Below the pieces are notes generated by a model. That model had not been told where the DNA came from, did no database searches, and saw only the letters and a list, made by a program, of their open reading frames with translations. Source: Allobosea sp. ASV33 (lineage in GTDB: Bacteria > Pseudomonadota > Alphaproteobacteria > Rhizobiales > Beijerinckiaceae). From it: a stretch of DNA of 64,000 nucleotides. The position numbers were made by a program, and so were the translations under genes. Every line of letters begins with the position of its first letter. Positions within the stretch are counted from its first letter, which is position 1. The stretch spans positions 58,778 through 122,777 of the forward strand of contig NZ_JAELTI010000005.1 in assembly GCF_016428755.1 (NCBI RefSeq). Direction: 5' to 3'. Of the stretch, positions 7,735 to 18,113 are shown piece by piece.

Positions 7735-10152
7735 ATGTCCATTCCCACCCAATCCCGTGTCGTCATCATCGGCGGCGGCATCATCGGCTGCTCGGTCGCC
7801 TATCACCTGACCAAGCTCGGCTGGCGCGACGTGCTGCTGCTTGAGCAAGGGCGCCTCTCCTCGGGCACGACCTGGCATGCGGCCGGCCTTGTCGGACAAC
7901 TCCGCAGCCAGTCCAGCATGACGCGCCTGATCCGCTATTCGACCGAGCTCTACGCCTCGCTGGAGAACGAGACCGGGCTCGCGACCGGCTGGAAACGCTG
8001 CGGCTCGGTCTCGGTCGCCCGCACGCAGGAGCGCATGACGCAACTGCGCCGGACGATCTCGGCGGCGCGCGCGCAAGGCGTCGAGATCGAGGAACTCACC
8101 CCGCAGGAGGCAGGCGAGAAATGGCCGGTGATGCGCACCGACGATCTCGTCGGCGGTGTCTGGCTGCCCGGCGACGGCAAGGCCAATCCCTCCGACATCA
8201 CGCAGGCGCTGGCACGCGGCGCCCGCAGCGGCGGCGCGACGGTGCGCGAGGGCATTCGCGTCACCGGCATCGAGACGGAGAAGGGCCGGGTCAAGGCCGT
8301 GCAGACCGACCAGGGCCGGGTCGAATGCGAGGTGCTCGTCATCTGCGCCGGGCAGTGGTCGCGCGCGATCGGCCAGATGTGCGGCGTCTCGGTGCCGCTC
8401 CATTCAGCCGAGCACATGTACATCGTCACCGGCAAGATCGCGGGCGTGACGCCCGACCTCCCGGTGATGCGCGATCCGGACGGCTATATCTACTTCAAGG
8501 AGGAGGTCGGCGGGCTCGTGATGGGCGGTTTCGAGCCCGACGCCAAGCCCTGGGGCATGGACGGCATCCCCCACCCGTTCGAATTCCAGCTCCTGCCCGA
8601 CGACTGGGACCAGTTCGGCATCCTGATGGAGAATGCGCTGGAGCGCGTGCCGGCGCTGGAGACGGCCGAGATCAAGACCTTCCTCAACGGCCCCGAGAGC
8701 TTCACGCCGGACAACAACTTCCTGCTCGGCGAGGCGCCGGAGGTGGCGGGCGTCTATGTCGGCGCCGGTTTCAACTCGATGGGTATCGCTTCGGCCGGCG
8801 GCGCCGGGCGCGCGCTGGCCGAATGGATCGTCGAGGGCGAGGCCACGAGCGATCTCTGGCCCGTCGATATCCGCCGCTTCGCCGATTTCAACAACAATCC
8901 GGCCTGGCTGAAGGACCGCATCAAGGAGACGCTTGGCCTGCATTACGCCATGCCCTGGCCGAACCGCGAGCTCGACACCGCCCGCCCATTCCGGCGCTCG
9001 CCGCTCTACGACCGGCTGGCGGCCAAGGGCGCCGTCTTCGGCTCGAAGATGGGCTGGGAGCGCGCCAACTATTTCGCCCGCACCGAGGATGAGCGCATGA
9101 TCGGCTATTCCTTCGGGCCTCAGAACTGGTTCGAGACGGTCGCGGCCGAGCATCGCGCCTGCCGCGAGGCCGCCGGGCTCGTCGACATGTCGAGCTTCGC
9201 CAAATTCCTGCTGCAGGGGCCGCAGGCCGAGGCTGCCTTGCAGCGCCTCGCCGCCAACGATATCGCCGTCCCGGTCGGCACCTCCGTCTACACGGCGCTG
9301 CTCAATGCCCGTGGCACCTTCGAGAGCGATCTCACCGCCGCCCGCATCGCGCCCGATACCTATCTGCTGCTCACCGGCACCGCCCAGGCGACGCGCGACG
9401 CGCACTGGATCAGGCGGCAGCTCCCCGAAGGCGTAACGCTGACGGACGTGACCTCGTCCTATGCCGTGCTTTCGCTTGCCGGGCCGAAGGTCCCCGAGAT
9501 TCTGGCCCGTCTCTCGCCGACCTCCTTCGACCTCGCGGACTTCCCGGCCAACGCGATCCGCAAGATCACGATCGGCTACGCCACGACCTGGGCCTGCCGC
9601 CGCTCGTATTTGGACGACGGGTTCGAGCTCTATGCACCTGTCGAGTTCACCGCCGCGATCTACGACGCGCTGCACGAGGCCGGAGCCGATCTCGGTCTGG
9701 TCGATGTCGGCTATTACGCCGTCGACTCACTGCGCATCGAGAAGGGTTTCCGCGCCTGGGGTCGTGAGCTGACGCCGGACGTCAATCCTTACGAGGCCGG
9801 GCTCGGCTTCGCGGTGAAGCTCGGCAAGGGAGAGTTCCTCGGCCGCGAGGCGCTCATTGCCGCCAAAGCCGCGCCGCGCACAAAGCGCCTGATCGCTCTT
9901 GTCGGGCCGCGCCCGGACGGGCAGATGGCCTGGGGCGGCGAAGCGATCCTGGCGGATGGCAAGCCGGTCGGCGAGATCACTTCGGCGGCCTTCGGCGCGA
10001 GCGTCGATGGCATCGTGGCGCTGGGCTGGGCCTCAAGCGATCATCCGATCGACCAGGGCTGGCTCGACGCGCGGAGCTGGTCTATCGACCTCGCCGGCAC
10101 CACCGTTCCGGTCAGCGCGAGCCTCGCGGCGCCGCTCGACCGCAAGGCATAG
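7735..10152 (+). CDS. Dimethylglycine/sarcosine dehydrogenase-like FAD and folate enzyme
   Basis: An 805-residue flavoprotein of the DMGDH/SarDH family, which oxidatively demethylates N-methyl amines and passes the carbon to tetrahydrofolate. Parts: Rossmann motif IIGGGIIG (about residues 11-18); SSGTTWHAAGL with His48, the position that carries covalent FAD in the family; a DAO domain to about 390; an FAO_M-like linker; then GCV_T and GCV_T_C domains with RIEKGFRAWGRELTPDVNPYEAGL-type sequence. The ATG at 7735 follows a GGAGG site. PurU is 15 nt downstream, fitting disposal of the one-carbon unit. Whether the natural substrate is dimethylglycine, sarcosine or another N-methyl amine is unknown. 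Confidence 0.88.
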   Translation: MSIPTQSRVVIIGGGIIGCSVAYHLTKLGWRDVLLLEQGRLSSGTTWHAAGLVGQLRSQSSMTRLIRYSTELYASLENETGLATGWKRCGSVSVARTQERMTQLRRTISAARAQGVEIEELTPQEAGEKWPVMRTDDLVGGVWLPGDGKANPSDITQALARGARSGGATVREGIRVTGIETEKGRVKAVQTDQGRVECEVLVICAGQWSRAIGQMCGVSVPLHSAEHMYIVTGKIAGVTPDLPVMRDPDGYIYFKEEVGGLVMGGFEPDAKPWGMDGIPHPFEFQLLPDDWDQFGILMENALERVPALETAEIKTFLNGPESFTPDNNFLLGEAPEVAGVYVGAGFNSMGIASAGGAGRALAEWIVEGEATSDLWPVDIRRFADFNNNPAWLKDRIKETLGLHYAMPWPNRELDTARPFRRSPLYDRLAAKGAVFGSKMGWERANYFARTEDERMIGYSFGPQNWFETVAAEHRACREAAGLVDMSSFAKFLLQGPQAEAALQRLAANDIAVPVGTSVYTALLNARGTFESDLTAARIAPDTYLLLTGTAQATRDAHWIRRQLPEGVTLTDVTSSYAVLSLAGPKVPEILARLSPTSFDLADFPANAIRKITIGYATTWACRRSYLDDGFELYAPVEFTAAIYDALHEAGADLGLVDVGYYAVDSLRIEKGFRAWGRELTPDVNPYEAGLGFAVKLGKGEFLGREALIAAKAAPRTKRLIALVGPRPDGQMAWGGEAILADGKPVGEITSAAFGASVDGIVALGWASSDHPIDQGWLDARSWSIDLAGTTVPVSASLAAPLDRKA

Positions 10153-10167
10153 CAGAGACAGAAGACC

Positions 10168-11073
10168 ATGACCGAGGCCCATCCCGCGCATGCGCCTACC
10201 CTCATGCGGGATTTCAAGGTGCAGAAGCCCGACCGCATCCTGACCTTGTCCTGCGAGGACCGGCCCGGCATCGTCCACGCCGTCAGCGGCGTGCTCTACC
10301 GCCATGGCTGCAACATCCTGGAGAGCGCGCAGTTCAGCGACCCGCGTGACGGCCGCTTCTTCATGCGTGTCGCCTTCGCGACGGGGGAACGCTTCGACGA
10401 TGCCGCATTCAAGCGGGAATTCGACGGCATCGCGGGCACCTTCCGCATGGATTGGGATGCGATCGATGCCGCCGCGCCGGCGCGAATCCTGCTGATGGTC
10501 TCGCGCTTCGGCCATTGCTTGAACGACCTGCTGTTCCGGCAGGCGACCGGCAATCTCAACATCGAAGTCCCGGCGATCGTCTCCAACCACCGCGATTTCG
10601 AGGCGCTGGCCAAGAGCTACGGCATCCCGTTCCACTACCTGCCGGTCACGCCCGCGACCAAGGCGGAGCAGGAGGCGCGCCTGCTCGAGATCGTCACCGA
10701 GACCAATTCCTCGCTGGTCGTGCTCGCCCGCTACATGCAGGTTTTGTCCAACGATCTCTGCCGGGCGCTGGACGGGCGGGCGATCAATATCCACCACTCC
10801 TTCCTGCCGAGTTTCAAGGGCGCCAAGCCCTATCACCAGGCCTATGATCGCGGCGTGAAGCTGATCGGCGCGACCGCGCATTACGTCACGCCCGATCTCG
10901 ACGAAGGCCCGATCATCGACCAGGACGTCGGCCGCGCCGACCATTCGCTGGCGCCGGACGATCTGGTCAACGCCGGCCGCGATATCGAGGCGGTGGTGCT
11001 GGCGCGGGCACTCAAGCTCCATATCGAGCGCCGGGTGATGCTCGCCGGCCGCCGTACGGTGATCTTCCGCTAA
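10168..11073 (+). CDS. purU: Formyltetrahydrofolate deformylase
   Basis: A 301-residue cytosolic enzyme that hydrolyses 10-formyl-THF to THF and formate. An N-terminal ACT domain (LTLSCEDRPGIVHAVSGVLY) is followed by the formyltransferase fold with RILLMVSRFGHCLNDLL, the catalytic region INIHHSFLPSF (Asn207, His209) and DLDEGPI (Asp245). It follows a dimethylglycine-dehydrogenase-like gene by 15 nt, a recurrent arrangement in bacteria that degrade methylated amines, where PurU recycles folate. It ends 2 nt from a convergent dehydrogenase gene. Confidence 0.96.
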   Translation: MTEAHPAHAPTLMRDFKVQKPDRILTLSCEDRPGIVHAVSGVLYRHGCNILESAQFSDPRDGRFFMRVAFATGERFDDAAFKREFDGIAGTFRMDWDAIDAAAPARILLMVSRFGHCLNDLLFRQATGNLNIEVPAIVSNHRDFEALAKSYGIPFHYLPVTPATKAEQEARLLEIVTETNSSLVVLARYMQVLSNDLCRALDGRAINIHHSFLPSFKGAKPYHQAYDRGVKLIGATAHYVTPDLDEGPIIDQDVGRADHSLAPDDLVNAGRDIEAVVLARALKLHIERRVMLAGRRTVIFR

Positions 11074-11075
11074 AT

Positions 11076-12086
11076 TCAGGCGAAGGCGACGTTGCGCGTC
11101 TGCGCCCGCAGGCGCGGGTCGTGCGAGCGGATCTGGACCGGCCTGCCGTCGAGGATTTCGAAGCAGCGCGCCAGCGTGTCGTCCGAAAGCCGCCGCATCG
11201 CCTCGACCGTGAAGAACGTCAGGTGCGGGAACAGGATGACGTCGTCGCGACCGAACAGGGGGCTGAGCGGATGGCCGGAACGGGCGAGCGGCTCCTGGCT
11301 GTAGACGTCGAGCCCGACGCCGCCGAGCTTGCCCGCCAGCACCGCCTCGACCAGCGCCGCCTCGTCGATCAGCGCGCCGCGCGAGACATTGACGAGGATC
11401 GCATCGCGCTTGAGGCAAGCAAGCTCCGTCCGGCCGATGATGTGGCGGGTTGCGTCGTTGAGCACGCTATGGAGCGAGACCAGATCGCATTGCCTGAGCA
11501 TCGCGTGGAGGTCGTCGACCTTTTCGATCCCGACGGCAGCCATCGTCTGCGCATCGACATGCGGATCGTAGCCCAGGACGCGCGCGCGGAAGCCCTGCCC
11601 CGCCATCCGCGCCATGCTGCGGCCGATCTTGCCGGTACCGACCAAGCCCAGGGTCGCGCCAGAGATGTCACGGCCGAGCCAGCGCGCCGCCGGCCAGACC
11701 CAACCTTCGCTTTGGACGGCGCGGCCGATTTCCGGCAGGCGCTTCGCCAGCGCGATCATCAGGGCGAAAGCGCCCTCCGCGACAGTCTCCTCGGCATATT
11801 CGGGCACGTTGACCACGGGGATGCCGCGCGCGATCGCAGCAGGGATGTCGATTGCGTCGATGCCGACACCGTATTTGACGATGCCCTTGAGCCTTGGCGC
11901 CGCGGCGATCACCCGCGCGGTGACGGGCGTGTAGCACATCAATAGCAAGTCGGCGTCGGCCACCTCCCGCATCAAGGCCTCTTCGGATATCCCGTCGGGC
12001 AAGGTGACGAGTTCGACGCCGCGGGCGCGCAGGCCGGCGTCGATTTCCGGGCATTCCAGTTCCCGGTCCGTGCGGACAGCCTTCAT
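11076..12086 (-). CDS. D-isomer-specific 2-hydroxyacid dehydrogenase
   Basis: A 336-residue NAD(P)-dependent dehydrogenase of the SerA/2-Hacid_dh family, interconverting a 2-hydroxyacid and 2-oxoacid. The nucleotide motif is LGLVGTGKIGRSMAR; catalytic residues lie in VNVSRGALIDE (Arg), DVYSQEPL (Glu) and LFPHLTFFT (His). I prefer ATG 12086, with AAGGGG 5 nt upstream, over the adjacent GTG at 12089. The stop of the PbfA-like lyase is only 9 nt upstream, so the two form an operon. This suggests that its substrate may be a phosphonate hydroxyacid or another product linked to hydroxyphosphonate breakdown, but a plain glyoxylate or phosphoglycerate-type role is possible. Confidence 0.88.
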   Translation of the reverse strand: MKAVRTDRELECPEIDAGLRARGVELVTLPDGISEEALMREVADADLLLMCYTPVTARVIAAAPRLKGIVKYGVGIDAIDIPAAIARGIPVVNVPEYAEETVAEGAFALMIALAKRLPEIGRAVQSEGWVWPAARWLGRDISGATLGLVGTGKIGRSMARMAGQGFRARVLGYDPHVDAQTMAAVGIEKVDDLHAMLRQCDLVSLHSVLNDATRHIIGRTELACLKRDAILVNVSRGALIDEAALVEAVLAGKLGGVGLDVYSQEPLARSGHPLSPLFGRDDVILFPHLTFFTVEAMRRLSDDTLARCFEILDGRPVQIRSHDPRLRAQTRNVAFA

Positions 12087-12095
12087 CACCGCCCC

Positions 12096-13457
12096 TTAGC
12101 CCGCCAGGATCGCCTGCTCGACGATGCCGAGCGCGCGTTCGAGATCGGCCCGCGCGATCACCATCGGCGGCGACAGGGTGGGCACATTCCCCTGGCTGAT
12201 CTTGAAGCTTAGGCCCGCTTCCAGGCAGCGGTAATAGACGCGCTCGGCCAGCGCATTGTCAGGCGTCCAGGCGTCGCGGTCCGAGACGAGCTCGACCCCG
12301 AACAGCAGGCCGCGGCCGCGCACGTCGCCGACGGACGGGCAGCTCGCGCCGAAATGGCGCAGGCGCTCCATCGCGTAGCCGCCGAGCTCGGCGGCGCGCT
12401 CCGTCAGCCCCTCCTCGCGGATGATGTTGATCGTGGTCAGCGCCGCACGGGTCGTGACCGGGTTCTTCTCATGAGTGTAATGGCCGATCGCATAGCCGCC
12501 GGCGACGTCGAGATCGCGCCGCGCCACCACCGCTGCGATCGGCAGGATGCCGCCGCCGAGCGCCTTGCCGAGCACGACCATGTCGGGCTGCACTTCGTCA
12601 TGCTCATGGGCGAAGAAGCGCCCGGTCTTGCCGAGCCCGGTCGGGATCTCGTCGAAGATCAGGAGCGTGCCGTGCCGGTCGCAGGCCTCGCGTACGCTCT
12701 TCCAGAAGCCGGGCGCCGGCGGATAAGGCGTCGCCCGCATCGGCTCGGCGACGACCGCCGCGACATCCCCTTCCCGCGCCAGCACATAGGAGATCATGCG
12801 GGCGCAGGCGCGAGCCGAATCCTCCAGATTGTCATGGCCATAGGCGCAGTTGCGGACGCCCCAGGGTGCGACATGCTCGGCGCCCGGCAGCAGCGGCCCG
12901 GCGATGCCGGAGCGGAAGGTCGCTTCGCCGCCGACGCTGGAGGCGCCGAAGCCGGCACCGTGGAAGGCGTCCCAGAAGGACAGGGTCTTGAACCGGCCGG
13001 TCGCGGCGCGGGCGAGCCTCAACGCCACCTCGATCGCATCCGATCCGCCGGTGGTGAAGAGCACCTTGCCGAGATTGCCCGGCGCCAGCTTTCCGAGCGT
13101 CTCGGCCAGTTCGACAGCGGGCTCGCAGGTGAAGCGGCGCGGCGCGAAGCAGAGATCGTCGATCTGCGCCTTGATCGCCTCCTTCAGGCGCGGGTGGCCA
13201 TAGCCGATATGGTGGACGCTGTTGCCATGGAAATCCATGTAGCGGCGCCCCATCGTGTCTTCGATCCAGATGCCCTCCGCCCTGGCGATGGCGGTGAGAC
13301 ACGGGCTGGACAGGCTCTGGTGCAGGAAGGCGGCGGAATCGCGCGCCAGCAATGCGCGGGTTCCGGCATCGCCGATGCCGGCAGACCAGTCGCTGCGCGC
13401 CGCGGAGGTGTTGGATTCGCCCTCGGTATGGACGATGGCGGCGGTTTCGGCGCGCAT
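12096..13457 (-). CDS. pbfA: (R)-1-hydroxy-2-aminoethylphosphonate ammonia-lyase-like PLP enzyme (PbfA-like)
   Basis: A 453-residue class III PLP-fold protein. Visible marks include DFHGNSVHHIGYGHPRLKEAI, FAPRRFTCEPAVELAE, TTGGSDAIE (Ser where transaminases often have GSEA), FDEIPTGLGKTGRF and the Schiff-base LGKALGGG (Lys298). As I recall it, PbfA shares the FLHQSLS...C and DFHGNSVH sequence; it is a lyase that converts 1-hydroxy-AEP to phosphonoacetaldehyde and ammonia, and is found beside phnWAY. The location here, inside an AEP island with PhnW, PhnY and PhnA, supports this. It is divergent from a LysR gene across an AT-rich operator-like region and co-directional with a hydroxyacid dehydrogenase. 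A plain aminotransferase remains the alternative. Confidence 0.75.
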   Translation of the reverse strand: MRAETAAIVHTEGESNTSAARSDWSAGIGDAGTRALLARDSAAFLHQSLSSPCLTAIARAEGIWIEDTMGRRYMDFHGNSVHHIGYGHPRLKEAIKAQIDDLCFAPRRFTCEPAVELAETLGKLAPGNLGKVLFTTGGSDAIEVALRLARAATGRFKTLSFWDAFHGAGFGASSVGGEATFRSGIAGPLLPGAEHVAPWGVRNCAYGHDNLEDSARACARMISYVLAREGDVAAVVAEPMRATPYPPAPGFWKSVREACDRHGTLLIFDEIPTGLGKTGRFFAHEHDEVQPDMVVLGKALGGGILPIAAVVARRDLDVAGGYAIGHYTHEKNPVTTRAALTTINIIREEGLTERAAELGGYAMERLRHFGASCPSVGDVRGRGLLFGVELVSDRDAWTPDNALAERVYYRCLEAGLSFKISQGNVPTLSPPMVIARADLERALGIVEQAILAG

Positions 13458-13537
13458 GGAAAAGCCTCGGTTCGCGCCTGTCGGGCGCCGTCGAGCCTCA
13501 GAATGCCCTCCCCTTACCGATCTGAAAAATCGCTATT

Positions 13538-13555
13538 TTATATCCAAGTATAAAT
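13538..13555. promoter_or_regulatory. Candidate LysR operator between pbfA and its divergent LysR gene
   Basis: TTTATA-TCCAAG-TATAAA, an inverted repeat with 6-bp arms in an AT-rich 140-bp divergent intergenic region (13458-13597). It contains the T-N11-A spacing used by LysR proteins. A local regulator controlling both pbfA and its own gene is the simplest reading. Confidence 0.45.
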
Positions 13556-13597
13556 TTTGACGATACGATCTCGCATCGGCTTTCGAGGCTCCCTACC

Positions 13598-14467
13598 ATG
13601 CGCCATGTCCAGCTCCGCGCCTTCCATCAGGTTGCCCTTTCCGGCGGATTCTCGAAGGCCGCCCTTGCGCTGAACCTTACCCAACCGGCGATCTCGGATC
13701 AGGTCCGGAAGCTGGAGGAGGAATACGACGTCGCGCTGTTCAGCCGCCGCCACCGCCAGGTCGTCCTGACGCCCGCGGGGCACAAGCTGCTCGCCGTCAC
13801 GCATCGCCTGTTCGGGGCCGAGGGCGAGGCGCTTGAGCTTCTGCAGGAGGAGCGCTCGCTGCGCGCCGGCGCGCTTCGGATCGTCGCCGATTCCGTCCAT
13901 CATGTGATCGATGTGCTCGCCGCCTTCCGCGAGCGCCATCCCGGTATCCAGGTCTCGATCGCGCAGGGCAATACGGGCAGCATCGTGGAGACGCTGATCG
14001 GCTACGATGCCGAGATCGGGGTGCTCGGCGAACTCGGCGACGAACGGCCCTTCGAGGTCATGCCGCTGAACGTCTCGCCGATCATCGCATTCACCGCGAA
14101 GGGGCATCCCGCGGCGGCGCGTCCAGCGCTTTCATTGCAGGAGCTGGCAAGCTGGCCGCTCGTCATGCGCGAGCGCGGATCGCGCACGCGGCAATTGCTG
14201 GAGCAGAGGGCGGCGGAACAGGGCGTCACGCTCGCCTATGCGGTCGAGGCCGAGGGCCGCGAGGCGGTGCGGGCCATCGTGGCGGCAGGCGGCGGCATCG
14301 GCTTCGTCTCTGCGGCCGAGTTCGGCGAGGACGACCCGCGACTGGTCCGCATCCCGCTCGACGGCCAGCCTCTCCTGATGCACGAGAAGCTGATCTGCCT
14401 GCACGAGCGCCGCAACAGCAAGGCGATCCAGGCCTTCTTCGCGCTGGCGCGGTCCCTGTGCGGGTGA
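13598..14467 (+). CDS. LysR-family regulator of the phosphonate cluster (PhnR-like, copy 1)
   Basis: A 289-residue LTTR: N-terminal HTH (FHQVALSGGFSKAALALNLTQPAISDQVRKLEEEYDVALFSRRH) and a C-terminal periplasmic-binding-type sensor. It is a clear paralogue of the LysR at 23297: both share LRI(V/A)ADS..H near residue 90, a VMRERGS/VLRERGS strand and a GREAVR...GGGIGFVSAAEF / SREAVR...GFGIGVVFAAEF block. It is divergent from pbfA and convergent with the metallophosphoesterase. Its ligand is probably an aminophosphonate such as 1-hydroxy-AEP or AEP, by inference from context. Confidence 0.9.
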   Translation: MRHVQLRAFHQVALSGGFSKAALALNLTQPAISDQVRKLEEEYDVALFSRRHRQVVLTPAGHKLLAVTHRLFGAEGEALELLQEERSLRAGALRIVADSVHHVIDVLAAFRERHPGIQVSIAQGNTGSIVETLIGYDAEIGVLGELGDERPFEVMPLNVSPIIAFTAKGHPAAARPALSLQELASWPLVMRERGSRTRQLLEQRAAEQGVTLAYAVEAEGREAVRAIVAAGGGIGFVSAAEFGEDDPRLVRIPLDGQPLLMHEKLICLHERRNSKAIQAFFALARSLCG

Positions 14468-14477
14468 GCGCGCCGCG

Positions 14478-15209
14478 CTACGGAAGCGCTGTCCCGGTCC
14501 GCAAGGCATGCGCCCAGTCGGCGCGTCCGTTCGCCTCGGCACGCCGGGCCGAGCGCTCCCAGTCGTAGACGACGAGGTGATGCTGGATCGCGATCTCCGC
14601 ACCGAGCGTGACGATGGCGAAGCGGGCATGGGGCATGCCGCTCTCGGAGACATGGGCCGGATCCGTATCGCGATAGGCCGGATTCCCGACGCTGCCGGGG
14701 TTGAGAACGATCGCCCCTGATTCAAGCCGGACGGTGCGCGTTTGATGGCTATGCCCGCAGAGCATCAAGCGCGCCGTCCGCCCGGCGAGGCGCTGCTCGA
14801 TCGTCGCGATCGGCGACGGCACGAGATAGCCGTTCTGGACCTCTTCCATCAGATAGGTCGAGTCGTTGCCGGGGCAGGCATGGAAGCAAAGCGCGCCCTC
14901 CACCGTGATCTCGGCGGGCAGGCCGGCAAGCCAGGCGCGCGCCTCGGGATCGAGCGCCTGCCAGGCATAGCTGTCCGACGCACCCAGCCCATCGAGCGAG
15001 GCTGCGCCCATCGCCCGGTCGTGATTGCCCCGGACGAGGCTCATCACGCGTGACCTCAGGAGCGCGACCGTCTCGACCGGCCAGAGCGGGCCGGAGGCGC
15101 AATCGCCGAGATTCACGATGAGGTCCGGCGCGAGCGCGTCGAGCTTCGCCAGCACGGCTTCGAGCGCCGGCAGGTTGCCATGGATATCGGCGATCACGCC
15201 CAGGCGCAT
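14478..15209 (-). CDS. Metallophosphoesterase (calcineurin-like, Metallophos_2)
   Basis: A 243-residue protein with the full two-metal motif set: LGVIADIHGNLPALEAV, NLGDCASGP, RGNHD, CFHACPG, LCGHSHQTR and NPGSVGNPAYRD, the YfcE/MJ0936 type. No signal peptide, so probably cytosolic. ATG 15209 is preferred since it starts the beta strand (MRLGVIADIHG); ATG 15233 in the upstream repeat is possible. It is 67 nt after the AEP permease on the same strand, separated by a palindromic repeat, so it may be the last gene of the transporter operon. It could hydrolyse a phosphonate ester or phosphodiester, but direct evidence is absent. Confidence 0.85.
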   Translation of the reverse strand: MRLGVIADIHGNLPALEAVLAKLDALAPDLIVNLGDCASGPLWPVETVALLRSRVMSLVRGNHDRAMGAASLDGLGASDSYAWQALDPEARAWLAGLPAEITVEGALCFHACPGNDSTYLMEEVQNGYLVPSPIATIEQRLAGRTARLMLCGHSHQTRTVRLESGAIVLNPGSVGNPAYRDTDPAHVSESGMPHARFAIVTLGAEIAIQHHLVVYDWERSARRAEANGRADWAHALRTGTALP

Positions 15210-15228
15210 CACTCGATGTTCTTGATTT

Positions 15229-15276
15229 AGCATCGGCTTTTTCCGAAAACCGCGTTCCACTTTTCGGGCCGATGCT
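15229..15276. repeat. Intergenic palindromic repeat
   Basis: Imperfect palindrome with 9-bp arms AGCATCGGC (15229-15237) and GCCGATGCT (15268-15276) and an inner CCGAAAA/TTTTCGG pairing around CGCGTTCCAC. It ends at the permease stop codon. It looks like an intergenic element type common in Hyphomicrobiales and may act as an mRNA-stabilising or attenuating hairpin. Confidence 0.6.
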
Positions 15277-16988
15277 CTAGCGCTGGCGCCATTGCTGCAG
15301 GCGGCCGAAGACCAGGTGGTCGAGACCGACATGGAGGAGCTTCACGGCGATGGCGGTGACCATGATGATGCTCGCCATGCCCGCCGCGGAAGCCATGGCG
15401 CCGGCCTCGTCCATATGGACGATCGCGATCGAGGCGAGCTTGGTGTCCGCTCCGTAGAGGAAGATCACGGCGGAGACCGTGGTCAACGCGTTGACGAAGA
15501 CATAGACGGCGATGTCGAGGATCGCCGGCAGGCAGATCGGCGCGGTCACGCGGCGGAAGGTCGACCAGAACGGCACCTTGAGCGAGGCCGAGACCGACTC
15601 GAACTCGCCGTCGAGCTGCTTCAGGCTGGTCAGCGCCGTGATGTGTCCGACCGTGTAGAAATGCGCGACGGTGTTGATCACCAGGATCGTCAGCGTCCCA
15701 TAGAGGAAGCCGAGCGGGTTCCAGCCGGCATTGTAGAAGAAGACATAGCCGAGGCCGAGCACGAGGCCGGGCACCGCCATCGGCAGCATCGCCAGGAACT
15801 GGGCGAAGGCGCGCAGACGCGGAAACAACTTCACCTTCTCGATCAGATAGGCGCCGGTGAAGATCAGCGCCGTGCCGATCACCGCCGTCAGCGAGGCCAG
15901 CATCAGCGAGTTGGCATAGGTGCCCCAGCCGTCCGGCTCGACCTGGGCGAAGTCGTAATTGCTCAGCGTCAGCGACAGGTTATAGGGCCAGTATTTGACG
16001 AAGGAGCCCCAGAAGGCGACCGCATAAGGGCCGACGATGGCGAGCGCGATCAGGCCGACGAAGCCGAGCAGCGCGAGATCGCGGCGCCGGTCCGAACGCG
16101 GGACGTAAGGCACGGCGCGGGCGGACAGCATGGCGCTCTGGCGCCGCTGCACGACACGATCGACGAAGAAGGCGAGCACGGCCGGCACCAGCAGGATGAT
16201 GCCGACGACGGCGCCCATCGGGAAATTCTGCTGCCCGACGACCTGCCGGTAGGCATCGGTCGCCAGCACGCTGAACTGGCCGCCGATGACCTTGGGAATG
16301 CCAAAATCGGTGATGACCAGCGTGAAGACGACGAAGATCGCGCTGATCACGCCATAGCGCGCGCCCGGCAGGGTGATCGTGTGGAAAATGCGCCAGCGCG
16401 AGGTGCCCATCGCATCCGCCGCCTCGCGCAGGCGCCCGTCCGAGAGCGCCAGCGCCGTGACCAGGATCAGCATCGCGTGCGGAAAGCAGTAGAGCACTTC
16501 GGCGGCGATGATGCCGATGGGGCCATAGAGCGAGGCGCCCATCATCAGGGATTTCAGGATGCCCTGGTTGCCGAAGAGGTAGATCAGCGCGAGGCCGGAC
16601 AGCAGCGAAGGCGCGAAGACCGGAACCATCGCCGCGGCATAGAACGCGCCCTTGGCCGGGATGCAGCTCCGGCGCAAAGCATAGGCGTAGAGGAACGCCA
16701 GCGGCACCACGATCACGGTGGTCACGCCGGCGACGAGCAGGCTGTTGAGCAGCGAATAGAACAGCGAGGGCGTCGTCGCGTAGCTGACGAAATTGGCGAG
16801 GCCGACGAACTTGCCTTGCGTATCCTCCAGGCTCTTGGATAGCAGCGCCCAGAGCGGCAGCGCGATGATCAGGACCAGCACCGCGCAGAGCGCCAGGATG
16901 AGCGCGCCGGCGACATGGCGCTCGCTGATCCGCAGCGGCACGACTTTCACGGGCGTATCGGTCATCGGTAGGGGCTGTGCCAGATCGC

Positions 16989-16992
<4 letters not shown>
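15277..16992 (-). CDS. 2-aminoethylphosphonate ABC importer, fused permease (PhnU-PhnV type)
   Basis: A 571-residue membrane protein with two consecutive BPD_transp_1 permease domains, the FbpB-like architecture of AEP transporters in which both halves are in one chain. The first half has EAADAMGTSRWRIFHTITLPG as its coupling (EAA) loop; the second has FESVSASLKVPFWSTFRRVTAPICLP. Many hydrophobic segments surround both. ATG 16992 overlaps the ATPase stop (ATGA), indicating tight coupling. In enterobacteria the AEP importer has separate PhnU and PhnV proteins. Confidence 0.88.
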
Positions 16993-18080
<1,088 letters not shown>

Positions 18081-18113
18081 CATGCCGGCCTTCATCTGAA
18101 CGGACAGAGATCC

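Noticed and set aside
15292..16842. A 516-codon open frame on the plus strand
   Set aside because: It is antisense to the fused AEP permease, and its product is highly charged and domain-free.
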